Source of the DNA: Victivallales bacterium
GTDB lineage: Bacteria; Verrucomicrobiota; Lentisphaeria; Oligosphaerales; Oligosphaeraceae
NCBI GenBank assembly: GCA_017548425.1
Contig: JAFZAB010000148.1
Span: 1 to 55,517 of the forward strand
Direction of reading: 5' to 3'
Length of the DNA: 55,517 nucleotides
A program made the position numbers and the translations under genes. Below the pieces are notes generated by a model that made no database searches, was not told the DNA's origin, and worked only from the letters and a program-made list of their open reading frames with translations. Position 1 is the first letter of the stretch. The number at the start of each line of letters is the position of its first letter. Shown here piece after piece: positions 52,268-55,517 of this stretch.

Positions 52268-55018
52268 ATGAAAAAAATCATCATTATTTTCACATGTTTG
52301 ATTCCGTTGTTCGCCGTTGCGGACATCGACAGCACCGTCCGCGATGAATGGATGAAAGGTTATACCAAACTGGAATCCGCCGACAAGGCGGCCAAAGCCA
52401 AACGCAACCAGGAGGCCGTTCCTCTCTATCGTTCCGCTTTGGCCATTTTCGAATCCGTCCAAAGGCGTTATCCGCAATGGAATCCGACGTTGTTGAACTA
52501 TCGTATCAACTACTGCCGCCAGATGATTGAGCAATTGTCGAATGTGGCCGAAATTAAGCCGGAATCCCTTACGCCCAATGAACTTGTGAAACTTAATAAG
52601 GAATATACAAACACGATTGCACAGCTTTCGGAAGAGCGTCGTTTTCTCGAATCGCGCGTGGAAGTATTGACGGAATCGCTGGAAAGGGCGCGGGCGGAAG
52701 CCGCCAAAGCCGCCAATGTCGAAGCAACGCTTTCCGCAGCTTCCAAAACGCGCAAGAAATTGGAAGAGACCAACAACCTTCTCCAGCTTCGTCTCCGTGA
52801 GGCGAATAATGAGCTAGAGGCCTTGAAGAAAAGCACTTCCGGCGGCGACAAAGAAGCACTCAAGACCATTCAGAAACTCCAGAAAACAGAAGATTTGCTC
52901 CGCCAGTCTCAAACGGATCTGGCCAGAATAACGGAGGATTTGAAAACGTCCCGCAATCAAGTTGATGGCTTGAACAAGGCGTATGAAAAATTGCTCCATG
53001 AAAAGAACGAACAGGCCGGCGTGCTCGATACGCTTCGCGAACTTGCACAAAACAGGCTGACCGACATCGAATCCCTCCAGTCGCGATTGAGAACGGCCCA
53101 GAAAAACACCGCCGATCTTGAAAAGACGTTGCAGAAACGGGAGGCCGCCTTGGAAAAATTGAAGAAAAAAGGCGCCAAGGAAGCGGAAGGCGGCGAATTG
53201 TCTGAAGATTTGCAAGTCGCTCGCGCCAAGGCTGTTTCTCTGAATGAAGAACTGCTGACATTGAAAGGCGAATACGACAAATTGAAGCGACAGCTGCAGG
53301 CTTCGGAAGAACAGCGGGCCAGACTGTCGGATCGCATCACGTCCGATACGCAAGGCTGGAAGGATTCCGCGAAAGATGAAAGGACGAAAGGTAAGCAAGT
53401 GGCTCAATTGCAGAAAGATCTGGATGAAGCGCTTGCCGCCAAGACACAGCTTCAACAACGGCTGAACGCCCAAATCGAACTCACCCGCAGGCAGGAGGAA
53501 AATATCACCGCGTTGACGACCGATGATTCCGACAATCCAAATCTGGCACGAAAAGTCATCCTGCAAAAAGCGCAGATTGACAAATTGGCGACTGAAAACA
53601 ACGCCTTGAACGAACAGCTGAAAGACGCGGATCCATTGGCCCGCAAGAGTTTAGCGACAATTCAAAATCTCCATCAGCAAATCGCAGACGGCAAGAAAAA
53701 GCTTGAACGCGCCAATCAGGAAATCGCCGAATTGAAGGCGAATCGTGATCAAGCGGACGACAGACAAACCGCCGCCATCAAGAAAGCCACGGAAGAGCTT
53801 GATTCACAAAAACCGGACGTGGGCTTACAGGATGTCGTCGTATGGAAGACGCTCTACGAAAAGAACTTCGAACTTGTCAAACAGGCGATTGCCAAAGAGA
53901 CCGAAGCCCATGAACGCGTCCGCCGTCTGGAAGATCGCTTTTTGGAGGCGCAGGAACAGTTGGACGAACGCGAAAAGGAACTCGTCGCCGCGCAGAACGC
54001 ACTCGCCATCGCGGAAACAGCCGCCCGAGAAGCGCAGGCCAAACTAGCCGCCGCCGATTTGGCCGCCAAGACGGAGGCTGGCCAGGCTGGAGCCGCCAAA
54101 GGCCTCTCCACCTCCCTTGCGGACACGACTCGCGATCTTCAAAGTAAGAACATGGCTATCAACACGTTACAGTCGAAAATATCCGTGTTGGAAGCGCAAT
54201 TGAAAGACGCCAATGAACGCGCGACATCGCAGAATAAAAATCTCTTCGCGCTTGCGGAAGGCGACGACGAAAAGGCCAAATGGGTTGAGCATATCAAACA
54301 GCTCACTACCAAACTTGAGCATGAGCAGAAGAAACGCTACGCCTTGGAAATGGCTCTCGCCGAGAAGGAGACTTCTGTTCAGGAGTCGAAAACCATTGAA
54401 CGGCAAGCTGTTGACAATGGTCCAGACATGCAGGAGGAACGCCGCCGCCGCGAACGTGAAAAGGACGCCGTCTTGAAAGGATATCTGCGGCAGGCCATTG
54501 ACGCGGAGAAGCAGGAAAAGGTCGAAGCCGCCCAATGGAACTACCAGAAAGTCCTTGAAATGGAGCCGGAAAATCGTATCGCTTTGCAACGGTTGGGTAT
54601 CATCGCCGCCAATCTCGGCAACGACCAAGATACCATCAAATATCTGCAACGCGCCTTCCGTCAGGATCCGGACGATTCCGACACGCTGTTCGCGCTCGGC
54701 TATTCGCTGATCCGCCAGTCCGAACCGGACTGGGCTGTCTCCATGCTCGCCCGCGCCGTCGCGCTCAATCCGCAAAATCCCGATATTGCAAGGACTTACG
54801 GTATGGCACTCGCGACGCTTGGCTGGACGCAGGCCGCCGAAATCCAGTTGGAAAAAGCCCACAATCTCAAAAAGGAGGACCCCGAGGCCCCGTTAGCTCT
54901 CGCCATCCTCCTTGGCAGCGCAAAGCCGCCTCGACTCGAAGAAGCGAAAAAGTGGTATCAGATCGCCATTCAGAACGGCGCCCAGCGTGATCCGGGCCTA
55001 GACGCCGTCCTAAAGTAG
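52268..55018 (+). CDS. Exported long coiled-coil/TPR protein, paralogue 2
   Basis: Signal peptide MKKIIIIFTCLIPLFAVA. The N-terminal helical domain (WMKGYTKLESADKAA, FESVQRRYPQWNPTLLNY) aligns with the same part of the upstream protein. A coiled coil of nearly 600 residues (about 110-720) follows, rich in Glu, Lys, Gln and Ala with few Pro or Gly. The C-terminal TPRs (AQWNYQKVLEMEPENRIALQRLGIIAANLGNDQDTIKYLQRAF) end in WYQIAIQNGAQRDPGLDAVLK, matching the end of paralogue 1. Such a rod could span a large distance in the periplasm. Function unknown. Confidence 0.82.
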   Translation: MKKIIIIFTCLIPLFAVADIDSTVRDEWMKGYTKLESADKAAKAKRNQEAVPLYRSALAIFESVQRRYPQWNPTLLNYRINYCRQMIEQLSNVAEIKPESLTPNELVKLNKEYTNTIAQLSEERRFLESRVEVLTESLERARAEAAKAANVEATLSAASKTRKKLEETNNLLQLRLREANNELEALKKSTSGGDKEALKTIQKLQKTEDLLRQSQTDLARITEDLKTSRNQVDGLNKAYEKLLHEKNEQAGVLDTLRELAQNRLTDIESLQSRLRTAQKNTADLEKTLQKREAALEKLKKKGAKEAEGGELSEDLQVARAKAVSLNEELLTLKGEYDKLKRQLQASEEQRARLSDRITSDTQGWKDSAKDERTKGKQVAQLQKDLDEALAAKTQLQQRLNAQIELTRRQEENITALTTDDSDNPNLARKVILQKAQIDKLATENNALNEQLKDADPLARKSLATIQNLHQQIADGKKKLERANQEIAELKANRDQADDRQTAAIKKATEELDSQKPDVGLQDVVVWKTLYEKNFELVKQAIAKETEAHERVRRLEDRFLEAQEQLDEREKELVAAQNALAIAETAAREAQAKLAAADLAAKTEAGQAGAAKGLSTSLADTTRDLQSKNMAINTLQSKISVLEAQLKDANERATSQNKNLFALAEGDDEKAKWVEHIKQLTTKLEHEQKKRYALEMALAEKETSVQESKTIERQAVDNGPDMQEERRRREREKDAVLKGYLRQAIDAEKQEKVEAAQWNYQKVLEMEPENRIALQRLGIIAANLGNDQDTIKYLQRAFRQDPDDSDTLFALGYSLIRQSEPDWAVSMLARAVALNPQNPDIARTYGMALATLGWTQAAEIQLEKAHNLKKEDPEAPLALAILLGSAKPPRLEEAKKWYQIAIQNGAQRDPGLDAVLK

Positions 55019-55110
55019 ATGACCACTTTCGAATTTTATGTAAACGAAGGGCGAGCTCCAGCCGCAAGGCCGCTTGAAAGCCGCGGATAAACTCGTGGTC
55101 GATCCATGGA

Positions 55111-55515
55111 CTATCCGTTATGCGGCGGTAATGCCCCAGCTGATTCAGAATCCGGAGCCGTCTCGGTCCCGAGGATAAACGCCTTCTCCTCAACGACTTT
55201 GTCGATGTGAAACGTGCTGCGTTTTTCGTTCATTTCATCGAACGTCACACGGCGGCACGTGAATTTTGACGTCACACGGCGGCCAAGTTTCTCCATTTCC
55301 GCCTTGAGCTTCTGTTTTTCTTCAATCTCGTCTTTTTCTTCTTCATCGGATTCATCGTCGTCGGATTCGTCGTCGTCGGATTCATCGTCATCGTCGGATT
55401 CGTCATCGTCCGATTCGTCGTCGTCGTCATCATCGGATTCATTGAGACCATCGAGTTCGACATCGTCATCATCGTCGCCGAATTCGTCGTCATCGAGTTC
55501 AACGCCATCATCGTC
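55111..55515 (-). CDS. C-terminal part of an Asp-rich acidic protein (5' partial)
   Basis: The frame is open to the right edge (first full codon at 55515). The visible N-terminal part is almost pure Asp with Glu and Ser (repeats of SDDDE between about 55330 and 55440), then DEIEEKQKLKAEMEKLGRR, followed by an ordered-looking tail with VTFDEMNEKRSTFHIDKV and FILGTETAPDSESAG. Family not recognised. The reading frame with this composition is favoured over the Met/Thr-rich frame on the same strand because it continues into a normal protein sequence. Its stop faces the TPR gene stop. Confidence 0.6.
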   Translation of the reverse strand, partial: DDDGVELDDDEFGDDDDDVELDGLNESDDDDDDESDDDESDDDDESDDDESDDDESDEEEKDEIEEKQKLKAEMEKLGRRVTSKFTCRRVTFDEMNEKRSTFHIDKVVEEKAFILGTETAPDSESAGALPPHNG

Positions 55516-55517
55516 AT

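Noticed and set aside
55272..55517. Met/Thr-rich frame at the right edge
   Set aside because: Alternative frame of an Asp-codon repeat; the Asp-rich frame continues into a normal protein tail and is preferred.
1..55517. tRNA, rRNA or other structured RNA genes
   Set aside because: I saw no T-arm GGTTCRA-type segment in a cloverleaf context and no rRNA-like sequence in any spacer.

Overview
The window looks like chromosomal DNA of a PVC-group anaerobe, most likely Lentisphaerae (Victivallales-like) or a close relative. The indications are a DUF1559-type prepilin ([20 protein letters not shown] start, H-x9-DG motif), several DUF4838/beta-helix/URO-D-like proteins typical of that phylum, a polysaccharide- and mucin-degradation repertoire, and AAGGAG ribosome binding sites before most starts. 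This placement is inference from gene content; there is no rRNA or tRNA gene in the window.

Layout. (1) 1-3920: the C-terminal two thirds of a superfamily-1 helicase with a terminal PD-(D/E)XK nuclease domain (cut by the window edge), then a self-contained 1.44-kb unit: an AAA/DUF4143 ATPase gene bracketed by large palindromes that form perfect 31-bp terminal inverted repeats. (2) 3988-10680, minus strand: a complete tryptophan operon trpL-E-G-D-C-F-B-A, headed by a leader peptide with three tandem Trp codons and a terminator/antiterminator pair, i.e. a classical ribosome-mediated attenuator. (3) 10716-39561: a carbohydrate and housekeeping stretch. It holds a BNR sialidase-like protein, esterases, an amidohydrolase, an ABC-F protein, a 1300-residue exported protein, a GH32-like protein, a GDPD phosphodiesterase, metallophosphatases, GT4 and GT2 glycosyltransferases, dUTPase, a STAS protein, a CYTH phosphatase and a PHP phosphatase. 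It ends in a four-gene same-strand run of probable glycan-active proteins (DUF4838, lipoprotein TIM barrel, beta-helix, GH-like). (4) 39715-42250: a CbiMN-CbiQ-CbiO cobalt/nickel ECF transporter. (5) 42506-50692: HAD phosphatase, DUF1846, prepilin, URO-D-like, SecA, PyrE. (6) 50858-end: two tandem paralogous exported coiled-coil/TPR proteins and the C-terminus of an Asp-rich protein running off the right edge.

The most unusual feature is in the spacers. At least ten gene 3' ends carry tandem arrays with strict 7-, 8- or 9-bp periods. The unit sequence differs from place to place and even drifts within an array, and several arrays are followed by a reverse-complementary half. Stop codons, and sometimes the last few codons, of the neighbouring genes lie inside the arrays. 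These arrays and the palindrome-bracketed ATPase unit are my best candidates for undescribed biology. All periods were counted by eye on the sequence; no searches were run.
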